Shown here: positions 24,594 to 36,353 of the stretch, in pieces | Position numbering within the stretch: position 1 is the stretch's first letter | Layout: the number at the start of each line of letters is the position of its first letter | Position numbers and translations under genes: made by a program | NCBI RefSeq assembly: GCF_028554725.1 | Contig: NC_071671.1 | Span: 11,630,001 to 11,694,000 of the forward strand | DNA from: Zeugodacus cucurbitae | Taxonomy: Eukaryota; Arthropoda; Insecta; Diptera; Tephritidae | Direction of reading: 5' to 3' | DNA: 64,000 nt | Notes under the pieces: model-generated | Told to the model about the DNA's origin: nothing | Database searches by the model: none | What the model saw: only the letters and a program-made list of their open reading frames with translations

Positions 24594-27240
24594 CCAACAA
24601 ATTACATACAGCAATCTATGTATAAGTGTAGTAGTCATACAGAATATTGCTAGAAGCCTCAAAGTAAGTAAGGGTTAAACCGCAGTCTAGTCAATTTACT
24701 AAGAGGCCAAGTAATATACATAATTAGCAAACACTGGATTTAAGTAAATTAATAGCAACAGTTAATATGCAATGGAAATTTGAAAAAAAAGCCAATTAAA
24801 TTGCAAATATGTTTTGAAGATCGTTACGAGGAAATTTAATATGTTTGAAAATGTTTGAATTTCGCTTGAAATATATACAGTTAATTTATTTTTAGTAAAT
24901 TAAATCACAGTAAACAGTTTATGCAGGCGATTAGGCAGAGAGATGCATTTTTATTAAAAAAATCTGTTTTTTTTTTAATTGTTCTTGCAACTTTATCACA
25001 CGCTGCCACTAAATATATGCATTTTCATGATTTTCCGCTCATGTTGTAATTGAATATTGAAAAATAAATGCAACTAATTAACAAGTATTAAATTGAACGT
25101 GCTTTCATTGCTCCAACTGTTGTACAAAAGATATTAAAGATATGATAAAATGCAAGTGTAAATAAATAATATGAAACACAAAAAAAATAACAAAAAAACA
25201 AAAAAATTATGTTAATCTATTTTAACTACTACCAAACCATTATTTAATAATGCTGTGCTATTAATTTCTACTATTAAAATTTCATAACATTTAATATTTT
25301 TCATTATTTCGAACCATAGTTGAAAAATATGTGAGAAAAAGCAACAACAATGTCAGCCAAACAGTATTTATTTGAATTTAAATGGCAAACCTGTGTGGGC
25401 AAAAAACACAAAAACCAAAAAAAAAAAAATCAAAATTATTAATTATTGTGAGCACACAGTGAAATTAAATTATTTTTAATTCAGTGAGTTTAATTGGAAT
25501 AATATATTATATATGTGCTGAGCAGACATACACATGCAAAAAAATAGTAAAAATCATACACTAATGAAAAGCAAAAACTTAACTGGTCGAGTATACGTAA
25601 AATGTTGTGTTGCTTCGCCGGCTAGTGAGAAGGGTAAGCACACGGATCAGCTGTCTCACAATATTGTTGTTATAATACTTTTGGTGTTAATATTTTAAAT
25701 TGAAAAAATTTTAGTTGGTATATAATTTGCTTCTACTTCTTATTTCTACTATATATTTTCGTGTAATTAATAACATTTTTTCGTTAATTAAATATATAAT
25801 ATTATAATTTCTTTTTAAACTTTTTTTTGTAAATTTTTTAGTGTAACAAAATGGAATTTTAATAATTTTTAAAATTTTTTTTTTTTTAATTATTTATATT
25901 ATTATTATTATTATTACATCGTCATATAAGTACTATACTTTTCCTTCTTTGTTGCTTTAGCCTCAACTCATTTTTTGTTCATATTGCAAACTCTTACTCC
26001 TAATTACTGAGACCTTTTATGTCTAATTAATATTAAGAATGCATAATAATTAGTTTTCTTTCAACTTTTATGCTGATTTCAGGGCGAAATATTTTAAATG
26101 TCAATAATTTCATATATTATATAATTAGTAAAATAAAAAAATATGTGTAAACTTTAACTTGAATTAAAATAAATTTATAATTTTCTTCTTTTAAAAATTA
26201 TATTTGAATGTTTATTATAATTTAATTTGTTTAGTTAATTAATTTTGTTGTTTTAGAATTTAAAACTGTTTGTTTTCTAATATTTCTATAAGATAATATG
26301 AAACTTTATTTTATGATTTAAAGTTCTTTTTTCTTCATAAAATTAATCTAAAAAAAAATGTCAACATCTTCATTATTAAATTTAAAAAGCATTTCATTTG
26401 AATCAAATAATAAATAATTTTATTGTACTTCTTTCCGATTTTTAACTTTTTTATTATTTTTATATATTATTTTATTATTGAAAACTAGAAAGAAAAATTA
26501 AAGAATATATTTAATTGTATAAAAATAAAAATTTGAGTATTTTGATTTATTTTAATTTTCTATTTAAATTATTCTAAATAGAGTTTTTATATATTTTTTT
26601 TCTTTATATTTAGTTAAAATAAATATATATATGTATATATATATTACTTATAAAATTATATAATTTAGAATGTAGATGTTTTAAAAATGTCTTTTAAGGT
26701 TTTTATATGTTTAATAATAATAATAATTTTTCTTTCAATATTATTTTCTATATTTTTATTTAAAAATATTAATTTGACTTAATTACTTTTTTATATTTTA
26801 AATAATTATAATTATTTTTTAGATGTTTTTCTATATTTTTATTTTCTAGAAACAAAAAATAGAATTTGATTTGATAGTAATATTAAATAAAAATAGTGTT
26901 TTGTTAATATAAATTTAAACTTTTTAATTAAACAAATCTTCAATAATTAATTGTAACTTTTTTCCAATATTTTGTTTATGAATTTTACAATTTTGTATTT
27001 TAAATATATTTAAGAATTTTCGGTAATTATGAGATGTTTCGAGATGACAACTTAAAAAAAAAAATTTAATTATAAATTATAAATTCAGGAATTTTTATGA
27101 TTTTTTGAATCGTTTTTGATAGATAAAATACTTTAAAAATTTTTTACTCGAAAACTAAAAATTTTTTTCCAAAACTGTTTCCTTGATTTCATAACTATAT
27201 CCCCTATTGCGAGTTGCGACTGGCAGTAGAATGGACTCCA
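24594..27240. other. AT-rich non-coding DNA
   Basis: No gene seen. 24700-25600 is A-biased on the plus strand. 25700-27200 is extremely AT-rich, T-biased and full of stops, with an ATT run near 25900 and a TA run near 26630. No transposon ends recognised. Confidence 0.45.
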
Positions 27241-27256
27241 GCTAATTGAGTCGATT

Positions 27257-28066
27257 ATATTTATACCCTGAACAGGGTATATTAAGTTTGTCACGAAGTT
27301 TGTAACACCCAGAAGGAAGCGTCGGAGACCCTATAAAGTATATACATATATAAATGATCAGTATGCTGAACTGAGTCGATTTAACCATGTCCGTCTGTCT
27401 GTATATATACGAACTAGTTCTTCAGTTTTTAAGATATCGTTTTGAATGATGTTATTTTCTCTTCAAGAAGCTGCTCATTTGTCGGAACTGCCGATATCGG
27501 ACCACTATATCATATAGCTGTCATACAAACAGAACGATCGGAATCAAGGGCTTGTATAGAAAACTTCCGCATTTTACTACATATCTTCACGAAATTTGGT
27601 GTGAGTTATTGTTCATAGAAATATTTTAATCTTCGAAAAAATTGTTCAGATCGGTTCACTATAGCATATAGCTGCCATACAAACTGAACGATCGGAATCA
27701 AGGGCTTGTATGGAAAACTTCCGCATTTTACTACATATCTTCACGAAATTTGGTGTGAGTTATTGTTCATAGAAATGATTTATTCTCCGAAAAAATTGTT
27801 CAGATCGGTTCACTAAAGCATATAGCTGCCATACAAACCGAACGATCGGAATCAATGGCTTGTATGGAAAATTTTCGCATTTGACGTGGTATCTTCACGA
27901 AATTTGATATGGATTACTGCTTAAGGTAAAAATATAATCTCCGAAACAAACAATCCGGCTAAAAGGAATGACGTCTTTCAATTTGCTTAAAAATATAGTT
28001 ACTAAAAGAAAGGCCCCTCTGAAGGGTATATTAGCTTCGGTACAGTCGAAGTTAACGTTTTTTCTT
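27257..28066. repeat. Dispersed fly repeat, family B
   Basis: Starts with the palindrome TACCCTGAACAGGGTA and runs through TATTAAGTTTGTCACGAAG, TGTAACACCC and TGTCCGTCTGTCTG. It ends GGTATATTAGCTTCGGTACA then CGAAGTTAACGTTTTTTC at about 28066. The TGTAACACCC ... GATCAG ... GAGTCGATTT ... TGTCCGTCTGTC layout is that of a very common non-coding fly repeat (recollection). It parallels family A without close sequence identity. The middle holds three 154-bp tandem units. No real ORF. Confidence 0.75.
27496..27957 (+). repeat. Three 154-bp tandem units inside family B
   Basis: Units start at 27496, 27650 and 27804 with ATCGG(A/T)(C/T)CACTA. They contain CATATAGCTG(C/T)CATAC, GAACGATCGGAATCAA and CTTCACGAAATTTG. 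Units 1 and 2 are closest in their right halves; unit 3 diverges after about 95 bp. The spacing is exactly 154 bp in both steps. Confidence 0.9.
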
Positions 28067-31000
28067 GTTTTTTTTTTATCAAACAAATTACAGGTCAATA
28101 ATAGAACAAAGCTATTTAGTTTAATTTGCTTTTGGATAACTGATCAAAAAAATTAAAAATTCCTAACGACTGAAAAATAGTGGTCGACAAATGAGCGACG
28201 GTAGTCGTTTATTTACTCCCAGTCGACACTCGCGGGATAGTGGGATATACTTGATAGGAATAGAAGTTTGCTAATTTTAGAAACCTAAAAACAAAAGACT
28301 TAATTTAATAGCTTAGCATTTCGTTCTCTTATTATTTAAATGTTCATATTTGCTGTTTAAATTATTTTTTTGCTTTCCCATCAATTATGTATCTTTAGTA
28401 TATGATGTCATTTAACACTTTGACAATTTGTGGCTTCTGCTTTATGTAAATAAATTTGTATGTATAAACTGGCTTATATTCTGTAAATAATCATGCACTT
28501 TATTTAAGCTCAAAAGCTCTGCTCATTACCGCTATAATTTACAAAGCCAACAACAATAAACCACAGCAAAGTGTCCACAGATGAAATACACATAAATTCC
28601 AATGGCATTCACAGCTTACATACTAACGCAATTGTCTTGCCATTTCCAAAAATTTTAATAATTTTTGTTGATATTATTTTATACATTTAAGTAAACAAAC
28701 ACACATACATATGTATATTTTTATATGATTACCGTTAATTGATAAATAACTCATTTAAGCATATTAAATAATTGCAGACAGTTACATATAAGTAAAGTAA
28801 TTAAATAATTATTTATAATTGAATATATGAAATTACACTTAAGTCTTTACAGATAAAACAAATAAACTACACACAATTAATACAAAAACAACAAAACGAC
28901 AACACATTCATTTGAATTCATAGCTTTGCTAGCTCGTTACATCGTTGGCATCTGCGATTTGCGTTTCACTCTCTTCTTTTGATTTTTTCCATCGTAAAAT
29001 ATGCACTTATTGTTGATATACTTTTCTGTATACTCTTGGTGACCACTATTTGTTTAAAAACATTTCTTGTAGGAGAAATACGCATTGGAATAATACTAAA
29101 TATTATGGAACGGTTCGATATCAACCATTCCTTTGTCTTTCCTTTAGATTTCATAATACCACATGGTATTGAGGAATTCTAATATTTTCTCTTTTGAAAT
29201 ATTCCATATCATCTTAAGCGTCATTATATCTCTAAAATCTTTATATTTTTTTTATTTACTTTAAAGTTGTTTCAGAAATGAGAAGGTTTCAGCCAAAACT
29301 ATTTCAGTCACAGACAAAAGTAATAATAATTCTTGGTAGTTTTACACTTTCTAAGACAAAAAATAATTTTTATTTTTTTTTTAATTATTTATTTTTATTT
29401 TTTTCCAATTTAATTAATATTATACATTAATTGTTCCTTATAAGTTGTAAGTTGTATAGATTTTAATTACAATTCTAGCATGTTAAAGGAAACACAAATA
29501 TTTTTATTAGAATACTCTATTTAGTCTATTCTCTAATTGATTTTTTTGTTTATTACTAAATTAGTTTTAGTTTTAAATGAAGAGCCTTTTAATACTTAAT
29601 GAGACACACAATGTATGGCTTTATAAGTTAAGCCAATGATCAATTTCACCTCACTGTATTTTGGACCCGCTGTCTTATAAACCAGATTACAGTAACAACA
29701 AGACTATTAAATTGAATTTAATACAAGAGAGCATGTAAATATCTCATTTAAGTGATGTAACCCTTACCATGCTATTGGTTATACCAGTCTATTTGATTTA
29801 TACCAGTTGTTAGTTCGATACGTCACTCACTCGAAACATCCACTTTCTAATGGTTTGTGAGTCACATTATTTCAGTTTGAGAATATAAATACTTTTAGAA
29901 TCTACAATTATATTTAGTAAATCCAAATATAAGAATAAATTAGTACGAAGGAAAATGAAAAGGTCTAAAGGTAATTTAGTTCAATTTTTATTGCAAAAAA
30001 ACCTATTAGCTTTTTTAATTCAACATTCTTATTAAAGTAACGTAAGAACTGTTTTTCATTCGCATAACAAAATTGTTGCGAATGATAAAGCAAATTCTAG
30101 CAGATTAGTTGGTTCAAGTTATAGGAACATATGTTTGATTTGGATTATGTATTCATAGAAAGAACTTTTTCAAATAATTTTTATACTAAATATATTCTAA
30201 ATATATTCTGTATACTAGAAAGTCATACCAGCTATAATTTAATTGCATTTCAAATAAAATCTTTATAAATGAATGGCTATACATTTATATTCCCATATAA
30301 ACTGACTCTTAATCACATTTCAATATAATTCTTTTTACCGTTTTGTACCAGTAAACAAACTTCCAGTAATAACGTTTGGTTTATGAAGAAATTCATAGCA
30401 CCTTGAGTGCTTTATTTAGACAAGTACACATCTCAGAAAACTTACAATTTTTTTTTACATTTCTTAAGTTTTACACACACACTCCACATTACTTTACATA
30501 GCCTCAACCTCCAAACGCTGCGAACTCTCTGCGTGGCGCTATGCAAAACAAAAAACACTGCAGTTAATGCATAGAAATCTTCAAGTCCCTACCAAAATAT
30601 GTAAAACTAGTGAGTACACACTTATGAGAGCGCAAGCGAAAAGCTTGTAAGCATAAGTGGGAAGCAGAGTTTAAATAAAAATCCAGTAAACATGGTAATT
30701 TGTAGCGGTAATATTCAGATAAATTTGGTAGATGTTTAAGTGGTCGTAAGACGAAACCCTAACATTTATTATGACTAAAAAAGCGGTAGTACACTTTAAG
30801 GGAGTAATATCAATATAGAAAAAAAAAATAGAAAAAAATATGAAAAATAAGAAAAATTATGAATTTCCAAATAATACCAAAAAAAATTGTCGATGTTTTT
30901 TAGATGTCAGTGTTGCACATTTGTTTCAACATAATTTTCCTTTGTCTCCACCAAAAACAAAGTAAACATACAGAAACAAATTTAAACGGAGTAATACTAA

Positions 31001-32400
31001 AAAGGTTCCCCAAAAGGGAGCACTCAAACATTTTGTGGGTGCAGCAGAACCCTTACTTTTGCAGAGCACTTTAGAAGAAGTGAATACCAAATATTTGTAG
31101 GACTTAGTGAGAGCATATACTTAGTAGTGGAAAATCAAATCGATGAAAATTACTAATATTGTAGCAGTTAGTAGGAGGCGATAGCATAAAATGTAGTGGC
31201 TTTAGAAATGGTGTAGTGTGTGTCTTTTTATGGTAGATTAGCGTCAGCGAACGCTACAAATTTTACTAGCAGCTGCAACAACAATGCAAACTTTGGGTAT
31301 AAACATGATTTGTGTGGTCGCAAGATCACAAAAAAAGTTGGATTTTTTGTAAGGTATTTAAAAGAAGAAGGATAGGTGGTTTAGAATATGCTGGTTTGAC
31401 TAACCTACGGGCTTCAAGACAGCGAACCACGTGCGGAGAGGACGCTTCATTTGTTTGCGCAACGAGAAGCTTTAGTTTCAAGGAGGAGTTTTAGAGAGAG
31501 GAAGGCATTTATTTCGTAGTTGGCATAAAGATTTTGTAGTGATTGACTTTTTATTGGCGCGCAAGCGATAATGCTTGCGGCGAAAAAAGCTCATTAAACG
31601 GGAGTTGTTTTTAGCAAGTCAACAAGTTTGACGATGATTTTTGATTGATTGTGGCAGTTTATGGGTGTTAAAAAATTGTATGAAAACATATACAAGCGTA
31701 TAAAACATGGAAGTTGAGCATTTTTACATGTTCGATGTTTATAGTTGGTAGCACAATGCAACAAAGCATAGATAAAGAAATTAAAAAACAGCATAAAAAA
31801 ATAAGTTTAATTTTCACTAGAATAACAACTAAAAATAGCACAAGTTGAGATTTACTTATTTGCAATAAAACAATGGAAAACACAATGACTTGTAATAACA
31901 CACCACCAGCGAAGAACACTTTAATAAATTCAAGCAAAAATCTAAATATTACAAAAAAAACAAAAATTAAAAAAAAATTTAAATAGGAAGTGGTGAATAC
32001 TTAATATGTAGCAATTAGAAAATTGTCTAAATAAAAATTAAATTGATATTTAAAATACATTTATTAGGGTGTGGATGGGTCTTAAGATTTAACTAAAATA
32101 TTTGTGCTTTAAGCTGAACACTCAAACTGGAATTTTAGAAGAATAAACTAAGCACATTCCAAGCCGAAGTAATGCTAGAGTAATTGAAAATAAATTTGTA
32201 GTAATGTAAGTTAGTCAATTTAGTCGAGGGGCGACGAAGATTTTATGGCATAGCTGCGAGCGTTCAGAATGAATTTAACTTACGGTTTATTGCAAGAATT
32301 TTGCAAGTGCTGCCCGCATAGGCAATTACATAGGAGGCTGAGTATGAAACTTATTTCAACGGAAGATGAAAATTTTAAAGAGTTTTAATGTGAAATGTAT
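28067..32400. other. Non-coding intergenic DNA
   Basis: Only short spurious ORFs were seen. 30480-32370 is less AT-rich and non-repetitive, and could contain regulatory DNA or unrecognised UTR. No transposon or RNA gene was identified. Confidence 0.4.
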
Positions 32401-33318
32401 AATGAATAATGAATAATGAACAATGAGTAATAAATAATAAATAATAAATAATGAATAATGAATAATGAATAATAAATAATGAATAATAAATAATAAATAA
32501 TAAATAATAAATAATGAATAATGAATAATGAATAATGAATAATGAATAATGAATAATGAATAATGAATAATGAATAATGAATAATGAATAATGAATAATG
32601 AATAATGAATAATGAATAATGAATAATGAATAATGAATAATGAGTAATGAATAATGAATAATTAATAATGAATAATTAATAATTAATAATTAATAATTAA
32701 TAATTAATAATGAATAATGAATAATGAATAATGAATAATGAATAATGAATAATGAATAATGAATAATGAATAATGAATAATGAATAATGAATAATGAATA
32801 ATGAATAATGAATAATGAATAATGAATAATGAATAATGAATAATGAAAAATGAATAATGAAAAATGAATAATGAATAATGAATAATGAATAATGAATAAT
32901 GAATAATGAATAATGAATAATGAATAATGAATAATGAATAATGAATAATGAATAATGAATAATGAATAATGAATAATGAATAATGAATAATGAATAATGA
33001 ATAATGAATAATGAATAATGAATAATGAATAATGAATAATGAATAATGAATAATGAGTAATGAATAATGAATAATTAATAATGAATAATTAATAATTAAT
33101 AATTAATAATTAATAATTAATAATGAATAATGAATAATGAATAATAAATAATGAATAATGAATAATGAATAATGAATAATGAATAATGAATAATGAATAA
33201 TGAATAAAGAATAAAGAATAATGAATAATGAATAATGAATAATGAATAATGAATAATGAATAATGAATAAAGAATAATGAATAATGAATAATAAATAATG
33301 AATAATGAATACTGAATA
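32401..33318. repeat. 7-bp minisatellite (TGAATAA)n with higher-order structure
   Basis: About 131 units of TGAATAA. Variants include TTAATAA, TGAGTAA, TAAATAA, TGAAAAA and AGAATAA. A 70-bp block (TGAGTAA, two TGAATAA, TTAATAA, TGAATAA, then five TTAATAA) occurs identically at 32641-32710 and 33054-33123. The offset is 413 bp, exactly 59 units. On the minus strand the unit TTATTCA has no stop in any frame, which creates a long artefactual ORF. Confidence 0.95.
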
Positions 33319-34800
33319 TTAATTATAATAAATATTAAATAATAAATTATCGAAAATAATAAATACTGAATTACGTATAATAAAAAATCCAAAATTAATA
33401 AAGGAAAAATAAAATCGAAAAATAAATACTAAAAGATTACAATTAATAAAAACGAATTGAAAATTAATAACATGTATGAGTAATAAAAGAATTCAAATGA
33501 ATGTAGACTAATATAACAAAATATTGATTTCACAATCTACTTCAAAATATCAACTAACCTAAAACCAACTATTACAATAACTCATTCAACAATTGAAGCT
33601 GTAATTGCTGAAGTCAAGTGCTCGTGATTTGTGTTGGGTGATATGCATTTTCGACAGCTACTTTTTGGACTCACTCAATTAAACGAAACATTTCAATTAA
33701 AGTTCAATATTCAAGTTCACCAAAATTTACAAAAAGTATGAAAAAAGGCGCGCTTGAAAAGCACATCCGGAGCCACCGGCGCAAATCTCTAGCACTTATC
33801 AATGCTATGCCAGTAAATGCCAATAAACAAGTAAATCAGCTACAAAGTACCAATGTTGAAAAATATTTGAAAGTACTTGAAAGTAATTGAGAGCACATAC
33901 GTTTATTTGAGCATATACAATAAAAAATATAAATTGAAAACCGCTTCAAAAGCACTCGACGGTGAAAGCAATGTTTTTCGCGCTTTCGAGTGCCATGAAG
34001 CCAAGCATTTACAACTTTATATTGTTGACACACGAATCCCGTTAAAATAGCCGTTATGTGTAAATAAGTTTCACATTCATTTTGTATGCCTATGTGGTCG
34101 TTACTTGCCGCTAAATGCGTAGCAAAAGTTGGGAAAAAATAATGAAGCATACATTTAGGCTTTAGTCTGTCAGCATGTGAATAAAAAGCAATAAACCACG
34201 AGTTTAAATTCGCATATGGAGTGGCTGCAGCGATTGTGGTGTAGTGGAGTATACATGTACATTATTTACACCCCTCTTCATACAAACATACATATTTACT
34301 CCTTCAATATCTATTTATTTATGAATGTCTTGATGTAGCTGTTTTCGAGATGGCGGAAATTGCTCGTAAATATTGTCTCCTAGACAAAATTTAAAATTTT
34401 GAAAGTCAGTACTTTAGGTGCGTGACAACCTTTAAAGCTTTTGATTTCATCAACCAATAATTTTTTTTTAATTTTTAACCTGTAACGTGATTCAAAGAAT
34501 GTCTCAAAAGACATTTTATCCAGGTTATCTCCTAATATTAAATTATTCTTAAAGACTTTTAATTTGAATTATGCATTGAGTATAATAAGCCTAGTTTTCA
34601 AAATTAAATTCTTTCATAACTACAGTTTCATCGCAATTTAGAAATCTATTTATCAATAATATATCACCTTTATATATTTAAAGCAAGTTGTGAAGGTTAG
34701 AGTTCACCGTTGAAATTTTTACCAAATTGTCTGCTTTTACGATATTTAAAATATGTGTTATCTACAGAATAGTATTCCATTCAATTTCTTTTATTTTACT
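33319..34800. other. Non-coding intergenic DNA
   Basis: The left 150 bp decays from the satellite. 33590-34260 is less AT-rich unique sequence without a supportable ORF. The rest is AT-rich. Nothing recognised. Confidence 0.4.
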
Positions 34801-34902
34801 AATATATTATTTATTATATTATCTCAGTCTTCATACAAAAGGTCTCTCGAAACAAATAAGGGAGCTGTGAATTGTAAATTTGACTATCAACTATTAGAAA
34901 TA

Positions 34903-35835
34903 ACGGGTGATTTTTTTGAGGTTAGGATTTTCATGCATTAGTATTTGACAGATCACGTGGGATTTCAGACATGGTGTCAAAGAGAAAGATGCTCAGTATG
35001 CTTTGACATTTCATCATGAATAGACTTACTAACGAGCAACGCTTGCAAATCATTGAATTTTATTACCAAAAAAGTTGGCAGAAAATCCGCTTTTTTATCG
35101 ACAAATTTTGTTCAGCGATGAGGCTCATTTCTGGTTGAATGGCTACGTAAATAAGCAAAATTGCCGCATTTGGGGTGAAGAGCAACCAGAAGCCGTTCAA
35201 GAACTGCCCATGCATCCCGAAAAATGCACTGTTTGGTGTGGTTTGTACGCTGGTGGAATCATTGGACCGTATTTTTTCAAAGATGCTGTTGGACGCAACG
35301 TTACGGTGAATGGCGATCGCTATCGTTCGATGCTAACAAACTTTTTGTTGCCAAAAATGGAAGAACTGAACTTGGTTGACATGTGGTTTCAACAAGATGG
35401 CGCTACATGCCACACAGCTCGCGATTCTATGGCCATTTTGAGGGAAAACTTCGGAGAACAATTCATCTCAAGAAATGGACCCGTAAGTTGGCCACCAAGA
35501 TCATGCGATTTAACGCCTTTAGACTATTTTTTGTGGGGCTACGTCAAGTCTAAAGTCTACAGAAATAAGCCAGCAACTATTCCAGCTTTGGAAGACAACA
35601 TTTCCGAAGAAATTCGGGCTATTCCGGCCGAAATGCTCGAAAAAGTTGCCCAAAATTGGACTTTCCGAATGGACCACCTAAGACGCAGCCGCGGTCAACA
35701 TTTAAATGAAATTATCTTCAAAAAGTAAATGTCATGAACCAATCTAACGTTTCAAATAAAGAACCGATGAGATTTTGCAAATTTTATGCGTTTTTTTTTT
35801 TAAAAAAGTTATCAAGCTCTTAAAAAATCACCCTT
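34903..35835 (+). mobile_element. DD41D Tc1/mariner-superfamily element, deletion copy 2
   Basis: 933-bp element flanked by TA at 34901-34902 and 35836-35837. Its left end is ACGGGTGATTTTTTT and its right end the inverted AAGGGTGATTTTTT. It lies in the opposite orientation to copy 1. The visible catalytic protein differs from copy 1 at only two positions (AMHPEK/PMHPEK and HLKEII/HLNEII), so both moved recently. The empty site in the neighbouring tandem unit confirms the ends. Confidence 0.92.
35017..35728 (+). pseudogene. DD41D transposase, HTH region deleted and frameshifted (copy 2)
   Basis: The ATG at 35017 opens the same MNRLTNEQRLQIIEF start as copy 1. After CCAAAA (35065-35071) the sequence jumps to AGTTGGCAGAAAATCC, directly before the catalytic domain. 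The join puts the catalytic part out of frame with the ATG. From 35075 an open frame gives AENPLFYRQILFSDEAHF and continues intact through the DD41D triad to the natural stop at 35728. That frame lacks an ATG before the first catalytic Asp, and the DNA-binding region is gone. Confidence 0.9.
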
Positions 35836-36353
35836 TACTTTAGGTTCTTAAAGAAGAACTTTCGACTAGTGGCCACATTTCTTTCTTTTTCGTTTTATAT
35901 CACTTATACCGGCTATTTATTTAAAAACTTTTACAGAGCTTACATACAACTTTCGCTTACACATAGGAAAAGCTTTCACGGAGCTTTTGATAAGATTATT
36001 ATGATTGTTTTAGCAAATTTTGTTTACTTTTGGTTTATTTTTCCAATATATTATTTATTATATTGCCTCAGTCTTCATACAAATGGTCTCTGAGACGAAT
36101 AAGGGAGCTGTGAATTGTAAATTTCACTATCAACCATTAGAAATACTTTAGGTGTTTGAAGAACAGTTATCGAATAGTCGTCACATTTCATGGTTTTTCA
36201 TTTTATCTCAAGTATACTGGCTATTCAATAAAAAAACTTTTACAGAGCTTTCATAAAACTTTCGGTTTTAGAACGAAAAAGCTTTCACTCAGCTTTTAAT
36301 AAGATTATTATTATGATTGTTTAAGCAAATTTTGTTTAGCTTTGTTTTATATT

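Larger units (their letters stand above)
34801..36353 (+). repeat. Tandem duplication of a roughly 309-bp unit, first unit split by a transposon
   Basis: Both units begin AATATATTATTTATTA, at 34801 and 36045. Both share CAGTCTTCATACAAA, GGGAGCTGTGAATTGTAAA, CTTTTACAGAGCTT and AAGATTATTA in the same order. The start-to-start distance is 1244 bp; removing the 933-bp element and one TA leaves 309 bp. Unit 2 reads CATTAGAAATACTTTAGG, the unoccupied form of the insertion site in unit 1. Confidence 0.85.

Noticed and set aside
33117..33392. A 91-residue minus-strand ORF with repeated SLFIIHY
   Set aside because: It is a translation of the 7-bp satellite, whose minus strand lacks stops in every frame. 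No coding evidence.
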